Below are positions 1 through 8,851 of a stretch of DNA of 64,000 nucleotides, piece after piece. The stretch comes from Burkholderia sp. BCC0506 (lineage in GTDB: Bacteria; Pseudomonadota; Gammaproteobacteria; Burkholderiales; Burkholderiaceae), in contig NZ_CADFEN010000014.1 of NCBI RefSeq assembly GCF_902833145.1, positions 168,462 through 232,461 of the forward strand, given 5' to 3'. Positions within the stretch are counted from its first letter, which is position 1; every line of letters starts with the position of its first letter. The position numbers were made by a program, and so were the translations under genes. A model generated the notes under the pieces. It had not been told where the DNA came from, ran no database searches, and saw only the letters and a program-made list of their open reading frames with translations.

Positions 1-1
1 C

Positions 2-811
2 CTGTCGCCGTGGCAGGTTTCGCAGATCGCGCGGCACCCGCAGCGCCCGTACACGCTCGATTACGTCGCGGAACTGTTTACCGATTTCCACGAGCTGCAT
101 GGCGACCGCGCGTTCGCGGACGACCTGTCGATCGTCGGTGGCCTCGCGCGCTTCGGCGGCCATCCGTGCATGGTGATCGGCCACCAGAAGGGCCGCGACA
201 CGAAGGAGCGCGCCGCGCGCAACTTCGGGATGCCGCGTCCGGAAGGCTATCGCAAGGCCGAACGCCTGATGCGTCTGGCCGAGAAGTTCGGGCTGCCGAT
301 CTTCACGTTCGTCGACACGCCGGGCGCGTACCCGGGCATCGGCGCGGAAGAGCGCGGCCAGTCGGAGGCGATCGGCCGCAACCTGTACGTGATGGCCGAG
401 CTGAAGACGCCGATCATCACGACGGTGATCGGCGAGGGCGGCTCGGGCGGCGCGCTCGCGATCGCGGTGGCCGACACCGTGATGATGTTGCAGTTCTCCA
501 CCTACTCGGTGATCTCGCCGGAAGGCTGCGCGTCGATCCTGTGGAAGAGCGCCGCGAAGGCACCGGAAGCCGCGGAAGCGCTGGGCCTGACCGCGCATCG
601 CCTGAAGGCGCTCGGCCTGATCGACAAGATCATCAACGAGCCGCTCGGCGGCGCGCATCGCGATCCGAAGGGCATGGCCGCGCTGCTGCGCCGTGCGCTG
701 GCCGATTCGCTGCGCCAGTTCCAGGGCATGAGCATCGACGCGCTGCGCGAGCGCCGCTTCGAGCGCCTGATGGCCTACGGTAAATTCAAGGAAACCACGC
801 CGGGCGCATGA
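2..811 (+). CDS. accA: acetyl-CoA carboxylase carboxyltransferase subunit alpha (3' part)
   Basis: The reading frame is open from base 2 and the gene starts outside the window. The 269 visible residues are most of the family's usual length (about 320), so roughly 50 N-terminal residues are missing. AccA pairs with AccD to transfer the carboxyl group from carboxybiotin to acetyl-CoA, giving malonyl-CoA for fatty acid synthesis in the cytoplasm. The crotonase-type core is clear: [12 protein letters not shown], the oxyanion-type glycine run [13 protein letters not shown], and [14 protein letters not shown] near the C-terminal third. tilS follows 46 bases downstream on the same strand, an order often seen in Burkholderia relatives. 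Identification is secure. Confidence 0.97.
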   Translation: MSPWQVSQIARHPQRPYTLDYVAELFTDFHELHGDRAFADDLSIVGGLARFGGHPCMVIGHQKGRDTKERAARNFGMPRPEGYRKAERLMRLAEKFGLPIFTFVDTPGAYPGIGAEERGQSEAIGRNLYVMAELKTPIITTVIGEGGSGGALAIAVADTVMMLQFSTYSVISPEGCASILWKSAAKAPEAAEALGLTAHRLKALGLIDKIINEPLGGAHRDPKGMAALLRRALADSLRQFQGMSIDALRERRFERLMAYGKFKETTPGA

Positions 812-857
812 CCGGCTGCGTATTCAATGCGCGTGCTGCTGCGCACGCGTCCCGCCC

Positions 858-2276
858 GTGATCCCGCCCACCGAATTCTCCGCCGACCGCGCCGTACTCG
901 ACGCGGTCGGCGTTGCGCTTTCCGGCCTGCCGCCGGCGGCACGTATCGCGATCGCCTATAGCGGCGGCCTCGATTCGACGGTGCTGCTCGACGCGGCCGT
1001 GCGTGTCGCGGGCGCATCGCGCTGCGTCGCGCTGCACGTGCATCACGGCCTCAGCGCGAACGCCGACGCGTGGGTCGCGCATGCCGAAGGGCAAGCGGCG
1101 CGGCTCGGTGTCGCATTCGAATCGATGCGCGTCGACGTGCCGCGCGACAGCGGGCTCGGTATCGAGGCAACGGCGCGCGAGCGTCGCTACGCGGCGCTCG
1201 ACGAGATGGGGGAACGCCACGGCGTGGCGGCGTTGTGGCTCGCGCAACATGCGGACGACCAGGCCGAGACCGTGCTGCTGCAACTGTTGCGCGGTGCGGG
1301 AATCGCGGGGCTCGCCGCGATGGCGCCGCGCTATCGCCCCGACGGCACGCGCATCGAGCGTGTGCGTCCATTGCTGCGACTGTTGCGCGCGCAACTCGAG
1401 CGCTATGCGGAGCAGCACGCACTCGCGTGGATCGACGACGAATCGAACGGCGACACGCGCTATGCGCGCAATGCGCTGCGCCTGGACGTGCTGCCGGCGC
1501 TGGCGGTGCATTTCCCGGGCTTTCGCGACGCGCTCGGTCGCGCGGCGCAGCATGCGGCGGCCGCTCAGCGGCTGCTCGACGATCTGGCCGAGCTGGATTT
1601 CGCCGTCGCCGCGCGCGATGACGGGCAGGCGCTGTCGCGCGACGCGCTCGTCGGATTCGACGATACGCGCGGCGCGAACCTGCTGCGCTTCTGGATGCGC
1701 CGGCTCGGTTTGCCGGGCGCGTCGGCGGCCCGGCTCGCCAACATGATGCGGCAGTTGCGCGCCGCGCACGACGCGCACGCGCTGCGCGTCGATCACGCGG
1801 GGCAGTGCCTGCGGCTCTATCGCGATGTCGTGTACTGGGAAGCGGGCGACAGCAGCGAGCCGGCCGACGACGGCACGGGCACGCCGCAACCGGAGGCGGC
1901 ACTCGCGTGGGACGGGCAGGAAGTGTGGCACCTGCCGGCGTGGCGCGGCACGTTCGTATTCGCGCCGGCCGACGCGTGCAGCGCCGATGCGGTGCCGGAG
2001 GGGCTGCTGCGCGGTGCGCGGCTGGCGGCGCGCGCCCGGGCCGGCGGCGAACGGATGCGCACATCGCCGGGCGGGCCCGGCCGGACGCTGAAGAACCTGT
2101 TCCAGGAGCGCGGCGTGCCGGCCTGGCAGCGCGACGTGCCGCTGCTGTTCGCGGGCGACCGGCTGATCTACGTGCCGCGGCTGGGCGTCAATCGCGATGG
2201 CGTGCCCGACGACGCGGCGCCCGGCGCCGCCGCATGGCGCCGGATCGAATGGCGTCCCGACTTGCTGATCGCATAG
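858..2276 (+). CDS. tilS: tRNA(Ile)-lysidine synthetase
   Basis: TilS uses ATP and lysine to convert C34 of the CAT-anticodon tRNA-Ile to lysidine, so that the tRNA reads AUA rather than AUG. The 472-residue protein has the N-type ATP pyrophosphatase PP-loop SGGLDST at residues 35-41, followed by LHVHHGLS and LAQHADDQAETVL, which are typical of the catalytic domain. The C-terminal region carries the tRNA-binding TilS-C block around GPGRTLKNLFQERGVPAWQR. The GTG at 858 is used because the ATG at 827 is out of frame and this start puts the PP-loop at the usual distance. It probably shares a transcript with accA. An essential housekeeping gene; nothing unusual is seen. Confidence 0.95.
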   Translation: MIPPTEFSADRAVLDAVGVALSGLPPAARIAIAYSGGLDSTVLLDAAVRVAGASRCVALHVHHGLSANADAWVAHAEGQAARLGVAFESMRVDVPRDSGLGIEATARERRYAALDEMGERHGVAALWLAQHADDQAETVLLQLLRGAGIAGLAAMAPRYRPDGTRIERVRPLLRLLRAQLERYAEQHALAWIDDESNGDTRYARNALRLDVLPALAVHFPGFRDALGRAAQHAAAAQRLLDDLAELDFAVAARDDGQALSRDALVGFDDTRGANLLRFWMRRLGLPGASAARLANMMRQLRAAHDAHALRVDHAGQCLRLYRDVVYWEAGDSSEPADDGTGTPQPEAALAWDGQEVWHLPAWRGTFVFAPADACSADAVPEGLLRGARLAARARAGGERMRTSPGGPGRTLKNLFQERGVPAWQRDVPLLFAGDRLIYVPRLGVNRDGVPDDAAPGAAAWRRIEWRPDLLIA

Positions 2277-2618
2277 CGGCGGCAGGCTGCCGGCGGCGCG
2301 ATGGCGCGCCCATTTTCACCATTTGGTAAACAGCGCCGGAACGGCCGGCGACACGGCGCGCGGCTTGTCAAGCGGGCTTCTATCGGGTACGCTCGGTCGT
2401 TTGCTCGGCTCGATTTTCGAGCGTTTTGTGCAGGTTTTCCGCGTGACGTACCCGGTTTGCGCGGCCTGATCGGCCTTCCGGGCAAAATCCGCCACGCTTG
2501 CGTGTTGCGTCCCAGCCGTCCCCCTCGTCGTCCGTCCACAGCCACAAGCCGCGTGACCGAACGGCTACGCGGCCTGCCCAGCGCGCCCGTGCGGTTTCTC
2601 TTCCAGTTCAGAACGACA
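2277..2618. other. intergenic region upstream of lysC
   Basis: A 342-base gap between tilS and lysC. The lysC frame stays open upstream through it, but no aspartokinase has such an N-terminal extension, so it is read as non-coding leader and promoter. A promoter-like pair is listed separately. No convincing small gene or strong terminator is seen. Confidence 0.6.
2365..2393 (+). promoter_or_regulatory. candidate sigma70 promoter for lysC
   Basis: TTGTCA (2365-2370), a 17-base spacer and TACGCT (2388-2393) match sigma70 spacing with moderate hexamers. This would leave a 5' leader of about 220 nt before lysC. A prediction from sequence only. Confidence 0.35.
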
Positions 2619-3869
2619 ATGGCACTCATCGTACACAAATACGGCGGCACTTCGATGGGCTCGGTCGAGCGCATCAAGAACGTCGCGAAACGCGTCGCAA
2701 AATGGCATCAGGCCGGGCACCAGATGGTGGTCGTGCCTTCGGCGATGTCCGGCGAAACCAACCGTCTGCTCGGTCTTGCGAAAGAGATTTCGAGCCAGCC
2801 GAGCCCGCGTGAGCTCGACATGATCGCGTCGACCGGCGAGCAGGTCAGCGTCGGCCTGCTGTCGATCGCGCTGCAGGAAATCGGCGTCGAGGCCGTGAGC
2901 TATGCCGGCTGGCAAGTGCCGATCAAGACGGACAGCGCGTTTACGAAAGCACGCATTCACTCGATCGACGACGAGCGCGTGAAGGACGATCTGAACGCAG
3001 GCAAGGTCGTGATCATCACGGGCTTCCAGGGCGTCGATCCGGACGGTCACATCACGACGCTGGGCCGCGGCGGCTCGGATACCTCGGCGGTGGCGGTGGC
3101 GGCTGCGCTGGGTGCCGAGGAGTGCCTGATCTATACCGACGTCGACGGCGTCTACACGACCGATCCGCGTGTCGTCGAAGAGGCGCGCCGCCTCGACCGC
3201 GTGACGTTCGAGGAGATGCTGGAAATGGCGAGCCTCGGCTCGAAGGTCCTGCAGATCCGCTCGGTCGAATTCGCCGGCAAATACCAGGTGAAGACGCGTG
3301 TGCTGTCGAGCCTGACCGATCCGCTGATTGCGCTCGACGAAGAAATGCGCTCGGGCACCCTGATTACTTTTGAAGAAGACGAGACCATGGAAAAGGCAGT
3401 CATTTCCGGCATCGCGTTCCAGCGCGACGAAGCACGCATTGCGGTGATGGGCGTGCCCGACAAGCCGGGTATCGCATATCAGATCCTCGGCCCGGTGGCC
3501 GATGCGAACGTCGACGTCGACATGATCATCCAGAACCAGAGCGTCGAAGGCAAAACCGACTTCACGTTCACGGTCGGCCGCGGCGACTACCAGAAGGCGA
3601 TGGACATCCTCACCAACCAGGTGCAGGGCCATGTGAGCGCCGAGCGCGTGCAGGGCGACCCGAAGGTGTCGAAGGTGTCGGTCGTCGGCGTCGGCATGCG
3701 TTCGCACGTGGGCGTCGCGAGCAAGATGTTCCGCACGCTGTCGGAAGAGGGCATCAACATCCAGATGATCTCGACGTCCGAAATCAAGATTTCGGTGCTG
3801 ATCGACGAGAAATACATGGAGCTGGCCGTCCGCGCGCTGCACAAGGCATTCGAACTCGACCAGGCATGA
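2619..3869 (+). CDS. lysC: aspartate kinase
   Basis: Phosphorylates L-aspartate, the first step toward lysine, DAP, threonine and methionine. The 416-residue product matches the usual length of monofunctional LysC. The ATG at 2619 begins [15 protein letters not shown], placing the KYGGTS nucleotide motif at residues 7-12. [16 protein letters not shown] marks the substrate/ATP site. The C-terminal third (from about residue 260) holds two ACT domains, normally the site of lysine and/or threonine feedback. An in-frame ATG at residue 257 (base 3387) lies where the beta-subunit start is found in Gram-positive lysC genes. The dap genes at 51256-54965 supply later steps of the same pathway. Alone in its transcript as far as can be seen. 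Confidence 0.97.
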   Translation: MALIVHKYGGTSMGSVERIKNVAKRVAKWHQAGHQMVVVPSAMSGETNRLLGLAKEISSQPSPRELDMIASTGEQVSVGLLSIALQEIGVEAVSYAGWQVPIKTDSAFTKARIHSIDDERVKDDLNAGKVVIITGFQGVDPDGHITTLGRGGSDTSAVAVAAALGAEECLIYTDVDGVYTTDPRVVEEARRLDRVTFEEMLEMASLGSKVLQIRSVEFAGKYQVKTRVLSSLTDPLIALDEEMRSGTLITFEEDETMEKAVISGIAFQRDEARIAVMGVPDKPGIAYQILGPVADANVDVDMIIQNQSVEGKTDFTFTVGRGDYQKAMDILTNQVQGHVSAERVQGDPKVSKVSVVGVGMRSHVGVASKMFRTLSEEGINIQMISTSEIKISVLIDEKYMELAVRALHKAFELDQA

Positions 3870-3910
3870 TGAAATTTTCGTGATGTGTTGAAGAAAATGC
3901 ATCACGGAAA

Positions 3911-3939
3911 TTGACGCGCGGTTCGAAACCCTATATTAT
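3911..3939 (+). promoter_or_regulatory. sigma70 promoter of tRNA-Ser
   Basis: TTGACG (3911-3916), a 17-base spacer and TATTAT (3934-3939) sit 44 bases upstream of the tRNA. Both hexamers are near consensus in an otherwise GC-rich context, so the tRNA gene is probably transcribed alone. Confidence 0.65.
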
Positions 3940-3982
3940 CTCGTTCTCGTCGCACTGCCTCCCTGGTGCGAGCGAAAGTTTG

Positions 3983-4076
3983 GGAGACGTGGCCGAGAGG
4001 TCGAAGGCACTCCCCTGCTAAGGGAGCATCTGGGCCAAAACCTGGATCGAGGGTTCGAATCCCTCCGTCTCCGCCA
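3983..4076 (+). tRNA. tRNA-Ser(GCT)
   Basis: A 94-nt class II tRNA with a long variable arm. The acceptor stem GGAGACG (3983-3989) pairs with CGTCTCC (4066-4072), followed by discriminator G and encoded CCA (4074-4076). The anticodon stem CTCCC/GGGAG encloses CT-GCT-AA, giving anticodon GCT for AGC/AGU serine codons. The T-loop GGTTCGAATCC is intact. It has its own promoter upstream and a strong terminator 12 bases after the CCA. Confidence 0.97.
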
Positions 4077-4088
4077 AAAGCGGTGACA

Positions 4089-4124
4089 AAGCCCCGCAAG
4101 TTCTCGGACTTGCGGGGCTTTTTC
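4089..4124 (+). terminator. rho-independent terminator after tRNA-Ser
   Basis: Perfect 13-bp stem, AAGCCCCGCAAGT paired with ACTTGCGGGGCTT, around a 6-base loop and followed by a T run. It closes the monocistronic tRNA-Ser transcript. Confidence 0.9.
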
Positions 4125-4292
4125 TATTCCGGCGCCGCCGTGCGGTGTCTGTCGTGCGTCAGCGCCGATGCCGCCGAGCTTATCCGCGAGCGCGCGCGGC
4201 CGGAATGGCCAATCGGGCAATGAGCGCTCGACTGGAGCGGCGGTTATGCGCTACATATCGCATATCGTCCGGCGCGACTCGAGGAGATGCTC

Positions 4293-5675
4293 TTGGCAAA
4301 TCCGCATTCCGTTCTGACCGTTCTGTCTCATCGACCCGTCGACGGATTGATCGACAACCACGCACGTTACGCGCACCTGCACGGCTACCGGCATGTGACG
4401 GCCGACGGCATGCACGTGTATGGCGAGCGCCAGCAGGTGCTGTACAAGTACCACGCGATCGTCGCGCAGCTCGTGGCGATGGAGCAGGATGCGTTGCTGC
4501 TCGTGCTCGATCCGTTCTCCGTCGTGTTCGATCCGCATGCGCTGCCGGATGTCGCGCACGGTTACGATGCGATCGTCACGACGCAGACGTCGAAGTCGGC
4601 ATTGCCCGCCGCGAGCGGCATGATCTTCCGCAACGTGCCCGACGTGCGCGAGCGGCTGCGCCGGCTGGCGCTCGAACTGGGCAAGTGGGCGATGCATCTT
4701 CCGGAGCGGCGGCACGCGTGCGAGGCGACGCTGCTCGCGGAGCACTTTCCTCCATTGCCGTTCGACGCACCGCTGGCGAACGGTCATTTCGCATCGGCCC
4801 AGACGGTCTGGAGCGATGGCGTGTCGATCGATTCGATCGCCGGCGCGCGGCCGCTCGTGGCGCACCAGGCGCCCGAATGGCGAGACGTGAACGGCGTGTG
4901 GGCGCCGGCGCCCGATTACGACTTCCGTTACGTGACGGCGCTCGTCGACGATGCCGAACGGTACCAGCGCGGCGACTGCCCGCGCGCGATGGATGACTGG
5001 CGCGCCGCGCAGCAGCGGCCGCGCGAAGCCGAGCGGCATGTGAATCCGCACGCGCGGATTGCATTCGTGAGCCTGCATACGTCGCATATCGCGGGCTACG
5101 GCGATCTGCACGAGGAGAATTTTGTCCGCTACTGCACGCGACATGACTATGCGTACCACGCGTATCGCGCCGCCCCCCCATTCCTGCCGGACGGCATCGA
5201 CGCGAACTGGGCGAAGCTGCATCTGATTCGCGAACATCTGCCGCATCACGCGTTCGTGTTCTGGGTCGATGCGGACATTCTCGCGATCGACCAGCGTCAG
5301 CGCATCGACGACACGATCGCGGGGCGCGACTTCGTGATCGGCACGGATCACACGGCCTGGGCGATCAACTCGTGCATGATCGGCGTACGCAACGTGGCGC
5401 AGATGCGCGACCTGGTCGATCGCATCTGCGCGCGTATCGAGCGGTTCGACGATCGTTCGTCGATCTATGCGAGTGGCGGAGATCAACAGGCGATCTATGT
5501 GGAGTTGCTCGAGTCCGGCATGATCGATGCACGCCATATCGTCGATGCGACGACGCTCGCGTCGTCGCCGGTCTATGCGACGCGCGATAGCCGCTTCGTC
5601 CATTTCCCCGCGCAGCACAATCACTATCGCGCGGTGACGATGCGCGTATGGGATCGCTTGAGTCGTCAGCGTTAA
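4293..5675 (+). CDS. GT34-like glycosyltransferase with an internal duplication
   Basis: A 460-residue cytoplasmic protein with no signal peptide. Residue numbers here count from the ATG at 4287; AGGAG abuts that ATG but lies 6 bases before the TTG at 4293, so TTG is preferred. The C-terminal half (about 255-460) has the look of the GMA12/MNN10 galactosyl/mannosyltransferase fold: KLHLIREHLPHHAFVFWVDADIL with a DAD metal/nucleotide-sugar motif at 328-330, INSCMIGVRN, and GDQQAIY near 398. The N-terminal half repeats the layout (KYHAIVAQL, LLVLDPFSVVFD, SGMIFRNVPDVRERL) but its acidic motif is degraded to LDP, suggesting a duplicated pseudo-domain. The acceptor sugar is unknown. It lies alone between tRNA-Ser and an AT-richer gap, so lateral arrival is possible. 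Confidence 0.7.
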   Translation: MANPHSVLTVLSHRPVDGLIDNHARYAHLHGYRHVTADGMHVYGERQQVLYKYHAIVAQLVAMEQDALLLVLDPFSVVFDPHALPDVAHGYDAIVTTQTSKSALPAASGMIFRNVPDVRERLRRLALELGKWAMHLPERRHACEATLLAEHFPPLPFDAPLANGHFASAQTVWSDGVSIDSIAGARPLVAHQAPEWRDVNGVWAPAPDYDFRYVTALVDDAERYQRGDCPRAMDDWRAAQQRPREAERHVNPHARIAFVSLHTSHIAGYGDLHEENFVRYCTRHDYAYHAYRAAPPFLPDGIDANWAKLHLIREHLPHHAFVFWVDADILAIDQRQRIDDTIAGRDFVIGTDHTAWAINSCMIGVRNVAQMRDLVDRICARIERFDDRSSIYASGGDQQAIYVELLESGMIDARHIVDATTLASSPVYATRDSRFVHFPAQHNHYRAVTMRVWDRLSRQR

Positions 5676-6150
5676 GGGCTGTCATCGGACGAGGCGGGCG
5701 AGATCGGCCCTCCGGTCGATATCCGCTACACGAGATCGAATGAAATAAAAACGAAAGTATTCGTGTAAGGCAGCGAGCGCCACCCGCGCGCGACACGGTG
5801 CAACGTCGAGCATCCGGTTCGGACCCTTCGAAATGACCGGTTGACGTCAAAAATGCGGCGTTGCGTCGATTTTGCCCGCGTAGCGCGCGCATCAATACAA
5901 AAAATTACTCATAAAAATCATGGAACTGCGCGGTCGCTAAAAGTCGGTGTCCTGCTGCGCTGCAAAAAATAATCAATCGACTTATGCTGGTTAACCCGAT
6001 CGCGTTTGAGCGGCATCAAGTTTTCCGGTGATGCCGCTTTACATTTTGCCAACATTGGCGATTCACGAAATCTACCTGTCGGTTTGATTTCGTTCCTTTC
6101 GTCGCGCCTGTCCCCGATCCAGGGCGCGACCTCCTCAAGGCGTTGTTGAC
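5676..6150. other. 475-base AT-richer non-coding gap
   Basis: No open frame with coding character is seen. Composition is clearly less GC-rich than the neighbours, with A/T runs around 5745-5760, 5898-5925 and 5965-5980. A hairpin near the right end is listed separately. The region probably holds the promoter and leader of the NuoM-like gene, and may be scar sequence beside the tRNA-Ser region. Confidence 0.5.
6009..6047 (+). terminator. hairpin with T-rich tail
   Basis: AGCGGCATCA (6009-6018) pairs perfectly with TGATGCCGCT (6029-6038), followed by TTACATTTT. It looks like an intrinsic terminator but lies 330 bases after the previous gene and 110 before the next, so it could instead act in the leader of the NuoM-like gene. 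Confidence 0.5.
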
Positions 6151-7680
6151 ATGCATGATTTTCCCTTCTTGAGCCTGGCCATCTGGGTTCCGATAGTGTT
6201 CGGCGCGGGCCTGCTGCGCGCCGGTTCCGACCAGCATTCAGGGCGGATACGACTGATCGCGCTGGTCGGCGCGGTTGCCGGGCTGGCGGCCGTCGTGCCG
6301 CTGGTCGCCGGTTTCGACGCGCATTCGGCGGCGATGCAGTTCGTCGAAAGACGCGACTGGCTGGCGGCGTTCAATGCCGGCTGGCGCGTCGGTATCGACG
6401 GCGCGTCGCTGTGGCTCGTCGTGCTGACCGCCTTCACGACGCTCGTGGTGGTGGTCGCGTCGTGGGAAGCGGTCACGGTGCGCGTCGCGCAGTACTACGC
6501 GTCGTTCCTGATCCTGTCGGGGCTGATGGTCGGCGTGTTCGTCGCGCAGGACGGGCTGCTGTTCTTCATCTTCTTCGAGGCGACGCTGATCCCGCTGTAC
6601 CTGCTGATCGGCACGTGGGGGCGCGAGCGCCGCGTGTATGCGGCCGTGAAGTTCTTCTTCATCTCGTTCGCCGGCTCGCTGTTGCTGCTGATGGCGATGC
6701 TGTACCTGTACGCGCAGTCGCATACGTTCGACATGGCCGTGTGGCGCACGCTGCAGCTCGGCTTCGCGCCGCAGTTGCTGGTGTTCCTCGGCTTCTTCGC
6801 CGCGTTCGCGGTCAAGGTGCCGATGTGGCCGGTGCACACGTGGCTGAGCGACGTGTACACGGACGGTCCGACGGGCGCCGCGCTGATGCTCGCGATGCTC
6901 AAGCTCGGCGGTTACGGGTTCCTGCGCTTCGCGCTGCCGATCACGCCCGACGCGAGCCACTTCTTCGCGCCGGCCGTGATCGCGCTGTCGCTGTTCGCGA
7001 TCGTCTACGCGAGCCTGATCGCGCTCGCGCAGACCGATCTCGGCAAGCTGCTCGCGTATTCGACGGTCGCGCACATGGGGATCGTCACGCTCGGGCTGTT
7101 CCTGTTCAACCGGATCGGCGTCGAAGGCGCGATCGTGCAGCTCGTGTCGTACGGCTTCGTGGCAGGCGCGATGCTGTTGTGCGTGAACGTGCTCGTGGAT
7201 CGCACCAGGCAGCGCGAGATCGCCGCGTACGGCGGCGTGGCAGGCGTGATGCCGCGTTTCGCGACCTTCACGCTGCTGTTCGCGATGGCCAACGTCGGCC
7301 TGCCGGGCACGTCGGGATTCGTCGGCGAGTTCATGGTGATCATGGGCGCGATCCGCTTCAACTTCTGGATCGGCGCGATCGCGGCGCTCACGCTGATTCT
7401 CAGCGCGTCGTACACGCTGTGGATGCTCAAGCGCGTGGTGTTCGGCAAGGTGTCGAGCCAGCGGATCGCGAAGCTCGCCGACCTGAACCGTCGCGAGATC
7501 GTGATGTTCGCGTCGCTCGCGCTGATCGTGCTGGCGGTCGGCATCGACCCGAAGCCGTTCACGGACGCGATCGATCCGACCGTCGGCAAGCTGATCCAGG
7601 AAGCGAGCCATTCGAAAGTGCCGGCAGGGGACGGCCCCGCGCAGGCGCTGCCGTCTTACATGGCATCGACGCACGACTGA
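6151..7680 (+). CDS. orphan NuoM-like proton-translocating membrane subunit
   Basis: A 509-residue, roughly 13-14-helix inner-membrane protein of the complex I / Mrp antiporter subunit family (Proton_antipo_M domain). The key charged residues of NuoM are present: Glu143 in FFEATLIPLYLLIG, Lys222 in AFAVKVPMWPVHTWLSD, and Lys251 in AMLKLGGYGF. The usual bacterial NuoM text after HTWL is altered to SDVYTDGPTGAALML. No other nuo or mrp genes are adjacent, so this is not the complex I operon copy. The next genes, 280 bases on, are cyoABCD. Possible roles are an alternative complex I subunit or a stand-alone ion-translocating partner; which is unknown. ATG 6151 is the only well-placed start, preceded by AAGG. 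Confidence 0.85.
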   Translation: MHDFPFLSLAIWVPIVFGAGLLRAGSDQHSGRIRLIALVGAVAGLAAVVPLVAGFDAHSAAMQFVERRDWLAAFNAGWRVGIDGASLWLVVLTAFTTLVVVVASWEAVTVRVAQYYASFLILSGLMVGVFVAQDGLLFFIFFEATLIPLYLLIGTWGRERRVYAAVKFFFISFAGSLLLLMAMLYLYAQSHTFDMAVWRTLQLGFAPQLLVFLGFFAAFAVKVPMWPVHTWLSDVYTDGPTGAALMLAMLKLGGYGFLRFALPITPDASHFFAPAVIALSLFAIVYASLIALAQTDLGKLLAYSTVAHMGIVTLGLFLFNRIGVEGAIVQLVSYGFVAGAMLLCVNVLVDRTRQREIAAYGGVAGVMPRFATFTLLFAMANVGLPGTSGFVGEFMVIMGAIRFNFWIGAIAALTLILSASYTLWMLKRVVFGKVSSQRIAKLADLNRREIVMFASLALIVLAVGIDPKPFTDAIDPTVGKLIQEASHSKVPAGDGPAQALPSYMASTHD

Positions 7681-7754
7681 TCGCGGCACCCGCGCCGCGC
7701 CCGCGCAAACGTGCCGCATCGCGCGGCAGGCATCGTTGCGCGCGCATCGATCGA

Positions 7755-7780
7755 GGCCCGGCACGGGAGCGTGCCGGGCC
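7755..7780. repeat. perfect 11-bp inverted repeat in the cyoA upstream region
   Basis: GGCCCGGCACG and CGTGCCGGGCC flank a GGAG loop. There is no T run on either side, so it is a poor intrinsic terminator. It lies 75 bases after the NuoM-like stop and about 180 before cyoA. Confidence 0.6.
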
Positions 7781-7960
7781 GGTTCGCGGCTGCGTGAAAT
7801 TGCCCCGCGACAATGTGACTCAGGGCAGATTCTGCAATGATGATTTGCCGCAGGCAGCGGTTTTTCATCGCACTCGCGCGACGTATGATTCGGCCAATTT
7901 CGTGAATCGAATGCGCATCGGGCATACGTAAACGGATTCAATGACCCGCGGGGCTGTGTG

Positions 7961-8848
7961 ATGAGAAGAAGGGCTTCAAGAGGCTGGGCGGCGCTGATGT
8001 CAATCGGCGCGGCGTTGAGCCTGTCAGGTTGTAATTTAGATGTACTAAATCCGAAAGGAAGCGTGGGTGCGGCAGAAAAGGCACTGATCGCGACATCCAC
8101 CTGGGCGATGCTGATCGTCGTCGTGCCGGTGATCCTGCTCACGCTATGGTTCGCGTGGCGTTACCGCGCATCGAACCGCAACGCCACGTATGCGCCGAAC
8201 TGGTCGCACTCGACCGCGATCGAGGTCGTGATCTGGACGGTGCCGACGCTGATCATCCTGTTCCTCGGCGTGCTCACGTGGAAGACCACGCACGAGCTCG
8301 ATCCGTACAAGCCGCTCGAATCGGCGGTGAAGCCGATCGACGTCGAAGTGGTCGCGCTCGACTGGAAATGGCTGTTCATCTATCCGGAGCTCGGCATCGC
8401 GTCGGTGAACCAGCTCGCGATTCCGGTCGGCACGCCGGTGAACTTCCGCATCACGTCCGATTCGGTGATGAACTCGTTCTTCATCCCGCAGCTCGGCGGC
8501 CAGGTCTACGCGATGGCCGGCATGCAGACGCGCCTGCACCTGATCGCCGACGAGCCCGGCAATTACGCGGGCACGTCCGCCAATTTCAGCGGCCGCGGTT
8601 TCTCCGACATGAAGTTCCGCACGCTCGCCGAGCCGCGCGAGCAGTTCGATGCGTGGGTGCAGAAGGTGAAGGCGTCGCCGGACCGGCTCGACGCGACCAT
8701 GTACAGCGGCGTCGCGCAGCCGAGCGAGAAGGCGCCGGTGCGCTACTTCTCGTCGGTCGACCCGCGGCTCTTCCACAACATCATCGCGAAATACAACGAC
8801 GGCCACGTCCTCGACCTGAAGGACGCCGCCTGCGGCACGAAGGGGTAA
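7961..8848 (+). CDS. cyoA: cytochrome bo3 ubiquinol oxidase subunit II
   Basis: Subunit II of the quinol oxidase, anchored in the inner membrane with a periplasmic cupredoxin domain. The N-terminus is a lipoprotein signal ending LSLSGC, with the acylated Cys followed by NLDVLNPKG as in E. coli CyoA. Two transmembrane segments follow (about residues 45-65 and 85-105), then the cupredoxin fold with WKWLFIYPE, SVMNSFFIPQLGGQVYAMAGM and FSGRGFSDMKF. The Cys/His ligands of a CuA centre are absent, as expected for a quinol rather than cytochrome c oxidase. A GTG lies immediately upstream (7958), but ATG 7961 is preferred. First gene of cyoABCD; 295 residues. Confidence 0.95.
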   Translation: MRRRASRGWAALMSIGAALSLSGCNLDVLNPKGSVGAAEKALIATSTWAMLIVVVPVILLTLWFAWRYRASNRNATYAPNWSHSTAIEVVIWTVPTLIILFLGVLTWKTTHELDPYKPLESAVKPIDVEVVALDWKWLFIYPELGIASVNQLAIPVGTPVNFRITSDSVMNSFFIPQLGGQVYAMAGMQTRLHLIADEPGNYAGTSANFSGRGFSDMKFRTLAEPREQFDAWVQKVKASPDRLDATMYSGVAQPSEKAPVRYFSSVDPRLFHNIIAKYNDGHVLDLKDAACGTKG

Positions 8849-8851
8849 CGC

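Noticed and set aside
2301-2618. 106-residue N-terminal extension of aspartokinase
   Set aside because: The family begins at [12 protein letters not shown]; the extension is Arg/Pro-rich and is better read as leader.
4145-4996. 283-codon plus-strand frame overlapping the glycosyltransferase
   Set aside because: Different frame from the gene with a recognisable DAD motif and internal duplication; Arg/Ala-rich composition.
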